A DNA stretch of 64,000 bases from Akkermansiaceae bacterium. GTDB lineage: Bacteria; Verrucomicrobiota; Verrucomicrobiia; Verrucomicrobiales; Akkermansiaceae. The stretch lies in assembly GCA_022510805.1 (NCBI GenBank), contig JAFLSS010000002.1:1-64000 (forward strand), in the 5' to 3' direction. Below, one piece after another: positions 16,270-26,653 of the stretch (position 1 is its first letter; the number at the start of each line of letters is the position of its first letter). Below the pieces are notes generated by a model. It was not told the origin of the DNA. It saw only the letters and a program-made list of their open reading frames with translations, and did not search any database. A program made the translations under genes and the position numbers.

Positions 16270-17244
16270 ATGATGAAAAAAAGCATTCTTGCCTTGGTGT
16301 GCGTGGCTGTGGTGGTGGTGCTGAGTGTGCGCTGCTGTGTGCTGAGTGTGGCAGGCCGAGCGGCGGCGGAGGCCGGGGCGGATCCGGCGCTGGTGAGTGA
16401 GCTGCAGGCACGGGTGGAGACGCTGTGCGCCGCTCCGCGCTATGGTGCGACACTGCTGCGCGCGCGCGACTACATCCGCCATGAGCTGGAGGCCGCCGGG
16501 TGGTCTGTGCGCTTGCAGGAGTTTGAGAATAAGGAGGGTGTGTTTTACAATGTGGTGGCAGAGCGCCCGGGGCGTCAAGGAGCCGGGCGCTATATTATCG
16601 GCGCGCATTATGACGCTTGTGACAGCTTGCCGGATGCGGTGAATCCCGGGGCGGATGACAATGCGAGCGGGGTGGCTGTGCTGCTGGCGGTGGCGAAGCG
16701 GCTGCCGGCTCAGCCGGAGTCTACGCTGGAGCTGGTCTTTTACGCGTGTGAAGAACCGCCGTGGTTCGGCACGGAGGAGATGGGGAGCGCGCACCACGCG
16801 GCATCATGCCGGCCGGAGGAGGTGCGGGGGATGGTGTGCCTGGAGATGCTGGGCTGCTTCCGGCATGATGGGCAGCCGGCGCGCTCATATTTCCCGGGGA
16901 GTCGGCTGCTGCTGCCTGCTGAGGAGAACTATGTGGCGGTGATTGGGGATTGGGGATCGTTTTCCCTGGCGCGCCAAGCGCACGCAGCTCTGCGCCGGCG
17001 CTTGCCTGCGCTGCGCCTGAATCTGCCCTGCGCTCACGATACGCCGCTCTGGTTTAGTGACCACCGCAATTATGAGCCGCTCGGGATTCCCTCGATCATG
17101 ATCACCGATACTGCCATGCTGCGCAATGATCATTACCACCTCGCGTCGGATACGCCGGACTCGCTCTGCTACCCGTGCATGGGGCGTGTCGCAGAGGCGG
17201 TGGTGGAGCTCATCTGCCGCCTGGCGTATGCGCCGTCTTCCTGA
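16270..17244 (+). CDS. Secreted M28 family zinc aminopeptidase
   Basis: A 324-residue exported peptidase. After an N-terminal hydrophobic signal or anchor, the M28 di-zinc site is complete: GAHYDA (His, Asp), NPGADDNASG (bridging Asp), ACEEPPWFGTEEMGS (catalytic Glu and ligand), CLEMLG, and a C-terminal His in LRNDHYHLASDTPDS. It would release N-terminal amino acids from peptides in the periplasm or outside the cell, feeding peptide and amino-acid uptake systems such as those found further on. The first ATG (16270) fits the promoter spacing; a second ATG follows directly. It converges with the next gene 7 nt after its stop. Confidence 0.92.
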   Translation: MMKKSILALVCVAVVVVLSVRCCVLSVAGRAAAEAGADPALVSELQARVETLCAAPRYGATLLRARDYIRHELEAAGWSVRLQEFENKEGVFYNVVAERPGRQGAGRYIIGAHYDACDSLPDAVNPGADDNASGVAVLLAVAKRLPAQPESTLELVFYACEEPPWFGTEEMGSAHHAASCRPEEVRGMVCLEMLGCFRHDGQPARSYFPGSRLLLPAEENYVAVIGDWGSFSLARQAHAALRRRLPALRLNLPCAHDTPLWFSDHRNYEPLGIPSIMITDTAMLRNDHYHLASDTPDSLCYPCMGRVAEAVVELICRLAYAPSS

Positions 17245-17251
17245 GCCCGCC

Positions 17252-18175
17252 TCACGCGCGCCGGGCGAGCTCACTTTGGTAGGTGCGGCCGAGGCTGCTG
17301 CTGCATTGCCGGATCCAGGCGCTCAGGGAGCGCTGCCCCGCCGGCTCGGCCTCGGGCACACAGAGGCGGTCCTGACTCAGGCCTGTTATCTCATCGCGCG
17401 TGAGCATGACATCCCCCACCACGCGGCCTAAGAGGATGGCGGCCAGGTGCCCCAGCACGGCCGGCACCGGCAGCACTGCGCGGTGCACGCCGATGCTGCG
17501 GGCGAGGAGGTGCCAGAGCTCGCGGAAGCTGTAGGTCTCCGGCCCCACGGCCTGGATGCAGCGCGCCGGGGCACTGCTCTCGGACTCACGGAGGGCGAGC
17601 TCGGCGAAGTCCTGCACATGAATGGGTTGCAGGCGGTAATGCCCCCGGCCGAATGTGGCCACGCAGGGCAGGCGGCGCAGGCACCACGCCATGTTGTTGA
17701 TCAGGATGCTCTCCTCTGCGCTTTCGCCGAACAGGATGGCGGGGCGTAAGATGCTGTGCGCTAGCCCGCTGGCGGCCAGCTCGGCCTCCAGCTCTGCCTT
17801 GCCGCGGAAGTAGGGCAGGGGGCTGGTGAGCTCCGGCCGGGTGATGCTGGTGTGTACCATGCGCCGCACGCCGGCCTCACAGGCGGCGCGGATGAGGGTG
17901 CGCGTGTGGCGCACTGCCTCTGCGTGTGAGAAGGCTGCGTGCCCCCCGCCGCTGTGGCTGAAGCGCACCCAGTAGGTATTGACCAGCACATCCACCCCGG
18001 CCAGAACCTGCTCTCGGGTGCTCCACGGCATGGGCCGCAGCTCGTAGCCCTGTGGGTTGGGCAGCCGCGTTGCGGAGTTGGTGAGCCCGATGACTCGCCA
18101 CCCGCGCCGCGCGGCTTCTGCGGCAATGTAGCGCCCGCTGTATCCTAAAACACCTGTAATAGCGATTGTTTTCAT
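17252..18175 (-). CDS. NAD(P)-binding protein, atypical short-chain/NmrA-like
   Basis: A 307-residue Rossmann-fold protein. The nucleotide-binding glycine motif is GVLGYSGRYIAAEA at residues 7-20. The middle part (MVHTSITRPE, then YFRGKAELEAELAASGL, then HSILRPAILFGES) follows the plan of atypical extended SDR proteins such as NADH-ubiquinone-oxidoreductase 39-kDa-like and NmrA-like members. The classical YxxxK pair is represented by YFRGK. The reaction is not predictable. It lies 38 nt behind a GbsR/MarR-type regulator, so the two probably form one regulated unit. Confidence 0.8.
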   Translation of the reverse strand: MKTIAITGVLGYSGRYIAAEAARRGWRVIGLTNSATRLPNPQGYELRPMPWSTREQVLAGVDVLVNTYWVRFSHSGGGHAAFSHAEAVRHTRTLIRAACEAGVRRMVHTSITRPELTSPLPYFRGKAELEAELAASGLAHSILRPAILFGESAEESILINNMAWCLRRLPCVATFGRGHYRLQPIHVQDFAELALRESESSAPARCIQAVGPETYSFRELWHLLARSIGVHRAVLPVPAVLGHLAAILLGRVVGDVMLTRDEITGLSQDRLCVPEAEPAGQRSLSAWIRQCSSSLGRTYQSELARRA

Positions 18176-18213
18176 AATTCTGAAATAAGAGAAACGAGGG
18201 TGTAAATAAAAAA

Positions 18214-18732
18214 TCAGCCGGATATCCAATGGAGAAGCTTGCCGCCCATTTGCAGCGCGCGGCGGAAGACGGAGGTGTTGTACTGCTGCGCGGCGCGGGC
18301 AAAAGAATCCGCCGAGTCGAGAAGCTCCTGCATGGCTTCCATGCGTTGGGTTGTGTGGGCATCCCCCTCAGCGCGAGCGGCTTGCAGACACTCCGCTACC
18401 GCCACCACAGCGCCCTCGGTCTCGCGGCGCCGGCGCTCCTCAAGAATGCGCCGCGCGATCTCCCACACATCCGTCTCTGCGGTGTAAAAACTGCGGCGGT
18501 CGCCGGGGCGTGATTCGCGGTAGATGAGCCGGTAGTCCTCAAGCTCGCGCAGGCTGGTCGACACATTGGAGCGCGCCACGTGGAGCAGGGTGGCAATTTC
18601 CTCAGGCGTGAGCGGCTCCGGCGCAAGGTAGAGCAGGCCGTGCATCATGGCCGTAGAGCGCGGTATTCCCCAGCGCGTGCCCATGTCACCCCAGCGGCGG
18701 ATGAAGCGCTCCTGTGTCTCACTCAAGTTCAC
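18214..18732 (-). CDS. GbsR/MarR-type transcriptional regulator
   Basis: A 172-residue winged-helix regulator. The fold is visible from residues 10 to 90: RRWGDMGTRWGIPRSTAMMHGLLYL, then LTPEEIATLLHVARSNVSTSLRELEDYRL (recognition helix) and a wing with SRPGDRRSFY. The C-terminal half is helical and probably dimerises. The start is GTG at 18732, directly after a promoter-like sequence overlapped by an inverted repeat, so autorepression is likely (inference). Its probable target is also the downstream NAD(P)-binding protein gene. Confidence 0.88.
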   Translation of the reverse strand: MNLSETQERFIRRWGDMGTRWGIPRSTAMMHGLLYLAPEPLTPEEIATLLHVARSNVSTSLRELEDYRLIYRESRPGDRRSFYTAETDVWEIARRILEERRRRETEGAVVAVAECLQAARAEGDAHTTQRMEAMQELLDSADSFARAAQQYNTSVFRRALQMGGKLLHWISG

Positions 18733-18739
18733 GGCCCAA

Positions 18740-18778
18740 ATTTCTCACATTTCAGAAATGAAGTCAAGCAGAATCATC
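18740..18778 (-). promoter_or_regulatory. Promoter and inverted-repeat operator of the GbsR/MarR gene
   Basis: ATTTCT (18740-18745) and AGAAAT (18754-18759) form an inverted repeat with an 8-nt centre. It overlaps a minus-strand promoter candidate (TTGACT, 17 nt, GAAATT) lying 6 nt before the GTG start. The -10 box is poor, so confidence is moderate. Confidence 0.45.
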
Positions 18779-18860
18779 ACTTCATCCGCATTTCATGTGT
18801 TGGCGGCTGTGCCGGCGTCATGCCCCCCCCTTTTTGCGTGCGTGGAGTGTGACTTTGGGG

Positions 18861-18889
18861 TTGACATGGCGCGCCCGTGTGTATATGGT
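18861..18889 (+). promoter_or_regulatory. Promoter of the duplicated membrane-protein gene
   Basis: TTGACA (18861-18866), 17-nt spacer, TATGGT (18884-18889); the ATG at 18904 is 14 nt downstream, giving a leader of about 7 nt. Confidence 0.65.
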
Positions 18890-18903
18890 GTGAGACAAAC
18901 AGA

Positions 18904-20808
18904 ATGAACACCCTGACCCGACGCTTGCTGACAAAACTGAAACTTCCGGCAATCATGAGTGATGCCGTGTTGGTGTTGAGTATCGCGGTGGGGCTTTTGG
19001 CATTGGTAGGAGGAGCGGTCAATATGGTCGCCCTGGTGAAGCCCTTGCCGGAGCTGGCGGCAGATCAGCCGCAGCAGCCGGAGGCCCCCATGCTGTATAT
19101 GGAGGGCAAGCTGCGAGCAGAGGCGCCGCTCGAGATGCCGCGCTGGGGGATTAGCAAGGAGGCTTTTGAGGTGCGCGCGGTAGAAGAGGGCAAGGACTAT
19201 TTCCGGCGAGAGGGAAAAGAGGTGTCGGGCTTGCAGATGGGGGTGCATTCCATTCAGTGTCATCCTTGGCACGCGCTGTGTCATAGCCTGCAGCCCCTGC
19301 CGCGGGAAGAGGTGAAGGCCATCCCGCCCGACATACAGCCCGAGCGCTGGTGCGAGGAGGACAACTGCACTGTGCTGTACGGCATGCGCTTCGGAAAACC
19401 TGTGAGAGTGAGCTTTTCCTGTGCGCCGGTGGAGAGTGAGCAGGACTACTGCGTGCTGGTGAGGCGCACTTGGAGCGGGGAATTGTTGCTGGAGAAGGTG
19501 CTGCCGCCGTCATCTCTTAGCCGTGGGGGCGTGGTGTGCATGTCGTATATGTATCTTTGGTGGTGGGAGGCGGCCGGGTATGGGCTGTTGTTGTGGAGCG
19601 TGAGCTGGGGCTGCTGTGCTTTTGCGCTGTGGTGGCAGCGCCGGCGCCGCAGAGCCGCCGCAGGTCCGGACGCGCGGTGGCCGCTGTGGAAATCCATCGT
19701 GCTGATGTGGGGGTGGGCGGCGTTGTTTGTTGCTGCGTTGACTGCTTGGGATCAAGGGTATCCTACAGCATGGCTGCTTGTGGTGGCGGCCGGGCTGGCG
19801 GGGGTGCATGTTTATATCACGTGGCGAGGCCATTTCCGCGCGTGGGTTGCGGAGCTGTGGCGCCTGGGCTGCCTGCTCGGCATGTGGTGGGGGATTTTCT
19901 GTGTGGTCTTCTTTGTGCCGGATGCGCTGACCGTTAGTGTGGCGCTGCTGCGGGGGTATGCCGGAGAGCCGGTGGTAGAAGCGCCGGCGGATCGTGTGCT
20001 GCCGGAAAATGAGGGCAAGTTGGTGAGAATCCAAGGCATCCAGCCCCTCATCTCGGAGGAGGTGCCGGAGATTCGGGAATGGGGCATTCGCCACCCGGCG
20101 CTCCGGCTGAGCGTGTGCGATACTTGGACCTCATCGAAGTTCGAGCACGCCTCCTCGCGGCGCTTGCGCTGGGGTGCCTACCGCCTGAAATTCGCTCCGG
20201 ATAAGGAGCTTTCGCTGCATTCAGAACCCAGTTTTATCCGCCCCCTGCCGCGGGAGGCCATCACTGCCATTCCCGGTCCCTATGCTGATTATGAGTGGGA
20301 TGTGAATCAGGAGCACACCTGGTTGCGCGGGAGAGAGGAAGGCAGCCCCCGGTTTGAGTTTACCTACAAGCCGGATATGGAACACTTTATCCTCTACCTG
20401 ATGGCGCGGCAGCGCGGGGATACGCTGGAGGTGCTGCATGTGTGGGACCCCTATAGTGAATATACTCCTCATCAGTGGAAGCTGTGTACTCACGCAGGTT
20501 TGAAGAATGTCCATTACGACATCTGGTCAGGGTATCGCTCCCTGGTCATCATATTGTTGTGTCTGAGCTTCACGCTGGTGTGCTACCTGCTAGGGGGGCG
20601 GCCGGCGTGCCCGCTGCCTTTCGGTGCACCCTGGCTCTGCTTTGGCGGCGTGCTGCTGCTGGCGCTGTGGTGCATGGTCTTGAGGCAGTTTGTCATGCAG
20701 CCGCCGGGCTTTTGGTCAAGGATAGCTGTGGTGAGCGCCTTGCTGTATTTTGCGTGGGCGCTGCTGAGTAGCTGCCTGCGCTGGTGGAGAGGGCGGCTTA
20801 CTCGTTGA
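18904..20808 (+). CDS. Large membrane protein with internal duplication, unknown function
   Basis: A 634-residue protein made of two similar halves. Each half has a membrane helix, an extracytoplasmic domain, and further membrane helices. Matching landmarks are EGKL followed by PRWGISKEAF in the first half, EGKL followed by REWGIRHPAL in the second; and QPLPREEVKAIP against RPLPREAITAIP. The extracytoplasmic domain with EGKLV-like openings faintly recalls TMEM43-type proteins, but I would not assign the family. No catalytic residues stand out. The 3' end overlaps the converging NadE-like gene by 11 nt. The ATG at 18904 follows the promoter at leaderless-like spacing. Confidence 0.75.
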   Translation: MNTLTRRLLTKLKLPAIMSDAVLVLSIAVGLLALVGGAVNMVALVKPLPELAADQPQQPEAPMLYMEGKLRAEAPLEMPRWGISKEAFEVRAVEEGKDYFRREGKEVSGLQMGVHSIQCHPWHALCHSLQPLPREEVKAIPPDIQPERWCEEDNCTVLYGMRFGKPVRVSFSCAPVESEQDYCVLVRRTWSGELLLEKVLPPSSLSRGGVVCMSYMYLWWWEAAGYGLLLWSVSWGCCAFALWWQRRRRRAAAGPDARWPLWKSIVLMWGWAALFVAALTAWDQGYPTAWLLVVAAGLAGVHVYITWRGHFRAWVAELWRLGCLLGMWWGIFCVVFFVPDALTVSVALLRGYAGEPVVEAPADRVLPENEGKLVRIQGIQPLISEEVPEIREWGIRHPALRLSVCDTWTSSKFEHASSRRLRWGAYRLKFAPDKELSLHSEPSFIRPLPREAITAIPGPYADYEWDVNQEHTWLRGREEGSPRFEFTYKPDMEHFILYLMARQRGDTLEVLHVWDPYSEYTPHQWKLCTHAGLKNVHYDIWSGYRSLVIILLCLSFTLVCYLLGGRPACPLPFGAPWLCFGGVLLLALWCMVLRQFVMQPPGFWSRIAVVSALLYFAWALLSSCLRWWRGRLTR

Positions 20809-22138
20809 GCATGTGGAGCGGCGGAGTAGGCGGCGCACCGGGGCGCAGCAGCAAAAAGGGAGGCCGGGAGTCCAGCCGGGCCGCCGCGCGGCGCAGTCGC
20901 CGCCAGATGGCGCGCAGCGCGTGCTCCGGCAGACCGCGCGTGGCGCAGAGTTCCATGATGCTCCGGTTCTCATCCACCAAGAGACGCAAGAGCGCCTCCT
21001 CACGCGGCGCAAGCTCCGGCTCGGGCGCGGGCAGGGCGGCCAAACCGGCGGCAGAAAGGCGCGAGTTTAGGCTCTGTTGCAAGCGCGCAATCTCGCCGGG
21101 CAGCATATCTGCCAGCGGGGCGTAATGCCCGGAGAGGGCAGCGGGGGCTGCGTAGTCGCCCAGGAGAAAGGCACTCCGGCTCAACCCGGAGAGCAGCAGA
21201 GCCTCAGCCGCTTCCGCCCGGGCGAAAAGAGCGGCAGCTTGCGCCGGCATTTCTTGCCCCGGGGACGCGGGGAGGGGGAGCAGGAGCTCCTCTCCCACAG
21301 CCAGGCGGGTGAGCGCTGCCAGAAGCTCCGCATGCGGCAGCCCCTCCGCCACGGCCACCGCCGCGTACCCGCCCCGGCTCACCAGCTCCCTCAGGCAGAA
21401 CAGCTGAGCCTCCAGCACATCATCACCGCCTGCGGCAGAATCTATTGCAGAAGCAAACACTTGGTCACGGGCGTCATTGGCTGGGGCTATTGCAGGAGCC
21501 TCCGGCCATAATGCTTCTGCAGGAGCAAACACCGGCAGCCGCAGCACACCCCCAGCCGCCACCCCCACACTGCCGCCACCAATGGCTTGCCCCACAGAGC
21601 TCCCCACCCCTTGCAGCACAAGCACGCCGAGCTCCGGGGCAAAGGTGCGGAGCTCCTGCTGCGCAGCATCAACCCACGCTTGCTGCAGGCCGGGGTGCCA
21701 CGCCGCCGTGGGCAGGTGCAGGATGCCGTGACAAGCAGTTCCTGCGGGCGGAGGAGAGGGGAACTCGCCCACGTCAAGGAAGAGGGAAATGCCCTCCAGC
21801 TCCAGAACTCGGTGATTTTCAAGCGGGAGCACCTCGCCCCCCTTCAGCAGAAACGGGCGGGGAAGAGAGGCGGCAGCCCCGGGGGCAGCGGCATAGCTCG
21901 CGAGGATCAGCGGCTTGCTCAGCTCTGCTGCCAGCGCGCGGAGAGCGGCTTGAGATTGCAGCAAAAAGGCGCTGCGGCGGGAGAGACCACCCGGCAGCGC
22001 GCCATCAATCGCCTGAGCAGAAGCAACCAGCAGATCCGCCTCTGCATCCGTGCAGGCGCGCGCCCCCTGTACCACCAGGCGCAAATTGGTCGAAAAATCG
22101 CCCGCCGTAGCTATGTTCTGGATCAGCCCAATCTTCAT
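20798..22138 (-). CDS. Degenerate NAD synthetase (NadE) paralog, probable pseudoenzyme
   Basis: A 446-residue protein with the plan of glutamine-dependent NAD synthetase: N-terminal nitrilase-like domain (MKIGLIQNIATAGDF; DLLVASAQAIDGALPG where active enzymes have a Glu-containing FPELxLTGY) and C-terminal synthetase-like domain. The ATP PP-loop SGGxDS is replaced (VAVAEGLPHAELLAALTRL), the nitrilase Cys position reads ISLFLDVGEFP, and the ATP/NaAD loop region is shortened. LLSGLSRSAFLLGDYA and GHYAPLADMLPGEIARL still align with NadE. An intact nadE lies at 57758-59683. Function may be regulatory or structural (inference). The start at 22138 is chosen because the ATG at 22162 abuts the -10 box. 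Confidence 0.75.
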   Translation of the reverse strand: MKIGLIQNIATAGDFSTNLRLVVQGARACTDAEADLLVASAQAIDGALPGGLSRRSAFLLQSQAALRALAAELSKPLILASYAAAPGAAASLPRPFLLKGGEVLPLENHRVLELEGISLFLDVGEFPSPPPAGTACHGILHLPTAAWHPGLQQAWVDAAQQELRTFAPELGVLVLQGVGSSVGQAIGGGSVGVAAGGVLRLPVFAPAEALWPEAPAIAPANDARDQVFASAIDSAAGGDDVLEAQLFCLRELVSRGGYAAVAVAEGLPHAELLAALTRLAVGEELLLPLPASPGQEMPAQAAALFARAEAAEALLLSGLSRSAFLLGDYAAPAALSGHYAPLADMLPGEIARLQQSLNSRLSAAGLAALPAPEPELAPREEALLRLLVDENRSIMELCATRGLPEHALRAIWRRLRRAAARLDSRPPFLLLRPGAPPTPPLHMLNE

Positions 22139-22162
22139 AAAAAAGGATTTTGGCCGGAACAT

Positions 22163-22226
22163 AGCATAAATTAGAACAAGATGCAAGACAAAGAGGCTTG
22201 ATTTCGGGCGCTCATGGGTGTAGAAT
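22163..22226. promoter_or_regulatory. Divergent promoters of the NadE-like gene and leuA
   Basis: Minus strand: TTGTCT (22191-22186), 17 nt, TATGCT (22168-22163). Plus strand: TTGATT (22198-22203), 17 nt, TAGAAT (22221-22226). The two -35 boxes are separated by only 6 nt, so polymerase binding may be mutually exclusive. The leuA leader is about 22 nt. Confidence 0.7.
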
Positions 22227-22254
22227 ATCCGCCCCAAGAAAGGATATTCCTGAA

Positions 22255-23823
<1,569 letters not shown>

Positions 23824-23826
23824 GCA

Positions 23827-24465
23827 ATGAGTTCTTCCATCCGCATCATCGTCGGGCTAGGCAACCCCGGCGCCACCTATGCCGCCACGCGACACAATGT
23901 CGGCTTCATGGCGCTGGATGCGCTGGCCCGGCAGTGGTCGGCGGTGTGGAAGTCGGACCGGGGGCGCAAGTGTGAGCTGGCTTCCGGGCCGGGGGTGCTG
24001 CTGGTCAAGCCGCAGACATACATGAACGACTCCGGCTCTTGTGTGGGGCCGCTGATGCGCTATTTCAAGTTCACCCCGGAGCAGGTGCTGGTGGTCTATG
24101 ATGACACCGCCCTGCCCGTGGGCGGGCTGCGCCTGCGCGCCGGCGGTAGCGATGGCGGCCACAACGGCATGAAATCCCTCATCGCCCACCTGGGAAGCGA
24201 CCACTTCCCGCGCCTGCGCATCGGCATCGGCAGCCACGGCCAGAAATCGCTGGTGGGGCATGTGCTGGGGCATTTTGCGCCGGAGGAGAAGCCCCTCATC
24301 GAGGAGGGCGTGCAACATGCGGCCAAGGCGGTGCAGCTCCTGCTCCGGGAGGGCTTTGAGGCTGCGGCCAACCGCTACAACCTGCGCAAAAAGAAAGAGC
24401 CCAAACCCGCCCCGCCCGCGCCGGAGCAGCCGCCGGCTCCCGCAGCCGATTCTTCGGAAGAATAG
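23827..24465 (+). CDS. pth: Peptidyl-tRNA hydrolase
   Basis: A 212-residue cytosolic enzyme that recycles peptidyl-tRNA dropped by ribosomes. The signature starts IVGLGNPGATYAATRHNVGF (catalytic His in RHNVGF, Asn in GNPG), followed by VKPQTYMNDSG, VYDDTALPVGGLRLR (catalytic Asp) and GGHNGMKSL. The last 25 residues form a Lys/Pro/Ala-rich tail not found in most Pth proteins. The gene begins 3 nt after the leuA stop, so the two are co-transcribed. Confidence 0.97.
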   Translation: MSSSIRIIVGLGNPGATYAATRHNVGFMALDALARQWSAVWKSDRGRKCELASGPGVLLVKPQTYMNDSGSCVGPLMRYFKFTPEQVLVVYDDTALPVGGLRLRAGGSDGGHNGMKSLIAHLGSDHFPRLRIGIGSHGQKSLVGHVLGHFAPEEKPLIEEGVQHAAKAVQLLLREGFEAAANRYNLRKKKEPKPAPPAPEQPPAPAADSSEE

Positions 24466-24478
24466 GGCATAACCGAGC

Positions 24479-24514
24479 TTGCTATGGTGGCCGAGTTGTG
24501 ATATGATGCTCGGC
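24479..24514 (+). promoter_or_regulatory. Promoter of the dsbD-like gene (leaderless)
   Basis: TTGCTA (24479-24484), 17-nt spacer, TATGAT (24502-24507), then 7 nt to the ATG at 24515, placing the likely +1 at or next to the start codon. Confidence 0.7.
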
Positions 24515-26614
24515 ATGAAAGCGATGTGGTTCAAGCTCGTGGCGCTGCTGCTGGTCGGCATGGCGCAAATGATGGCGCAAGAGACTCAGCTGGAGGTCAA
24601 AAGCGAGTCCAGCGTCAACTCCTACGAAGTGGGCAAGCCCTTTTATGTGGCGCTGCAAGGCAAGGCGCCGGAGTCGTGGCACGCCTATTACCGCAACCCG
24701 GCAACCGTGGGGCAGCCCATGAGCGCCACCCTGCTGGCGCCTGCCGGGTTCAGCGTGGAGGGGCCATTCTGGCAGGTGCCGGAGCTGCATAAGAGCGGCG
24801 TGACCGTGGCCTATGTCTATAATAAGCCGGTGGTGGTGTGGCGCGTCACCCCGCAGCCCGGTGCCCCGGCCAAGGCGCATTTTGTCCTCTCTGCCCGGGC
24901 GCAGCTTTGCAATGACCTCGGCTGCATGCCTGATAAAACTGTGAGCACTGAGCTGGATCTGGAGCAGGGGACGGCGGAGCCGAATCCTGAGTGGAGCCGC
25001 GCCGAGTCTCAGGTGGAGTCCCTGGGTGATACCGCGCTGCAGGAGGTGCATGCTCAGCGCATGCCGGGCGGGGTGACGCTGCGCTTCCAAGCCCCGGCCG
25101 AGGTGAAAACGGCTTATTTCTTCTCTGATGACAATAGTGTGGATCCTTCTGCTGAGCAGGTGCTCACGGTGAAAGACGGCGTCTGTGAGCTCACGCTTCT
25201 CTCCAATGACGGCAAGAACTCCCTCTTCCCCGCACCGGAGGCGCAGCCCGGCGCCAAAAAGCGCCTGGTGGGCATGCTCTCCCTCGGCGAGGCCGGGCAC
25301 GCGCGGGTGGATGTGCCGGTGGAAAGCGCCGGCGCCGGGATGCCTGCCGGGCTGTGGGAGGCCATGGTGGGGCTCTTTCTGGGGGGCTTGCTGCTCAACC
25401 TGATGCCCTGCGTCTTCCCGGTGCTGGGGCTCAAGATCATGAGTTTCGTATCGCTGGGGGGCGGGAGCCGCCGGCGCGTGGTGGGGCATTCGCTTGCCTT
25501 TGTCGTGGGGATTCTGGTGTCCTTCTGGATACTGGGAGTGCTGCTGGTGGCGGCCTCCAATGCCGACGTGCTGGCGCAGGCTCCTGTGGGGGACTGGCTG
25601 GGTATCCTCTGGGGAGATGACGGCGCGGCCAACCGCAGCTGGGCAGCGTGGATGGAGAACCAATGGGTTGTGTACGGCATTCTGCTGCTGCTGATTGTGC
25701 TTGGGTTGTGGATGTTCGGCATCTTTGAGCTCGGCGCGCGCGCCACGGGGCTGGGCGCCGGGCTGCAGAGCAAGGGCGGCTACGCCGGCTCGTTCTTCCA
25801 GGGCTTGTTTGTCACCGTGGTGGCCACTCCCTGCAGCGCGCCCTACCTGGGTGCGGCCATGCCCACGGCCATGTCCTTCCCCGCGGTGTGGATGCTGGTG
25901 GCCCTCACGGCCATGGCCCTGGGCTTCTCCTTGCCCTACCTCGTGCTGGGCATCTTCCCGGGGCTGGTGCGCTTCCTGCCGAAGCCCGGCGCGTGGATGG
26001 AGTCTCTCAAGCAGGGGCTCTCTTTCTGCCTATTTGCCGCCGCTGCGTGGATGCTGGATGTCTACCTCTCCTTTGTCACCGCCTCCGGCCGGGCGGATGA
26101 AACGATGTGGGTGCTCATCGCGCTGGTGATCTTTATCTCCGCATTCTGGGTTTTCGGGCGCTGGTGCCCGCTCTACCGCAGCCGGACGAGCCGCGTGGTG
26201 GGTGGCATTGTGGCGCTGGCGCTGCTGGTTGGCGGCGTGTGGTATTCCATGCCGCAGGCTGTGCGGGAGGATGCCCCGGAGTGGGAGGCCTGGACACCGG
26301 AGGCCATGGAGGAGGCGCTGGATGATGGGATTCCTGTGTATGTGGATTTCACCGCCAAATGGTGTGCCACATGTCAGTCCAACAAGAAGTTTGCCTACAC
26401 GGATGAGGTGTATAAGATCTTCAAGGCGAATGATGTGAAGCTCTTCCGGGCAGACAAGACGCACCCCAATGAGAAGATTGATGCAGAGCTGCGCCGCCTC
26501 AAGCGCAGCGCCGTGCCGACCAATGCGCTCTACCTCCCGGATAAGGAGCCCATCGTCACGCGTGAGCTGCTTACTCCGGCGTATCTGCTCGAGTTCCTCA
26601 AAGAGCATCTGTGA
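24515..26614 (+). CDS. DsbD-family thiol:disulfide interchange protein
   Basis: A 699-residue inner-membrane electron carrier that passes reducing power from cytoplasmic thioredoxin to the periplasm. Order: signal peptide; DsbD N-terminal-type domain (about 25-150) with a Cys pair in AQLCNDLGC; membrane domain with redox cysteines in LMPCVFPVLGLK and TPCSAPYLG; C-terminal thioredoxin domain with WCATC (about residue 620). The ATG at 24515 gives the signal peptide and fits the promoter; the open frame from 24479 includes the -35 box. Likely roles are cytochrome maturation or disulfide repair. A strong hairpin terminator follows. Confidence 0.93.
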   Translation: MKAMWFKLVALLLVGMAQMMAQETQLEVKSESSVNSYEVGKPFYVALQGKAPESWHAYYRNPATVGQPMSATLLAPAGFSVEGPFWQVPELHKSGVTVAYVYNKPVVVWRVTPQPGAPAKAHFVLSARAQLCNDLGCMPDKTVSTELDLEQGTAEPNPEWSRAESQVESLGDTALQEVHAQRMPGGVTLRFQAPAEVKTAYFFSDDNSVDPSAEQVLTVKDGVCELTLLSNDGKNSLFPAPEAQPGAKKRLVGMLSLGEAGHARVDVPVESAGAGMPAGLWEAMVGLFLGGLLLNLMPCVFPVLGLKIMSFVSLGGGSRRRVVGHSLAFVVGILVSFWILGVLLVAASNADVLAQAPVGDWLGILWGDDGAANRSWAAWMENQWVVYGILLLLIVLGLWMFGIFELGARATGLGAGLQSKGGYAGSFFQGLFVTVVATPCSAPYLGAAMPTAMSFPAVWMLVALTAMALGFSLPYLVLGIFPGLVRFLPKPGAWMESLKQGLSFCLFAAAAWMLDVYLSFVTASGRADETMWVLIALVIFISAFWVFGRWCPLYRSRTSRVVGGIVALALLVGGVWYSMPQAVREDAPEWEAWTPEAMEEALDDGIPVYVDFTAKWCATCQSNKKFAYTDEVYKIFKANDVKLFRADKTHPNEKIDAELRRLKRSAVPTNALYLPDKEPIVTRELLTPAYLLEFLKEHL

Positions 26615-26653
26615 TGCCGCGCCCCGTGCGCGTGGCCTTGTGCATTCTCACGC

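Noticed and set aside
22138..22162. Upstream ATG (22162) as start of the NadE-like gene
   Set aside because: It follows the -10 box directly and would be before or at the transcription start; the ATG at 22138 matches the family start.
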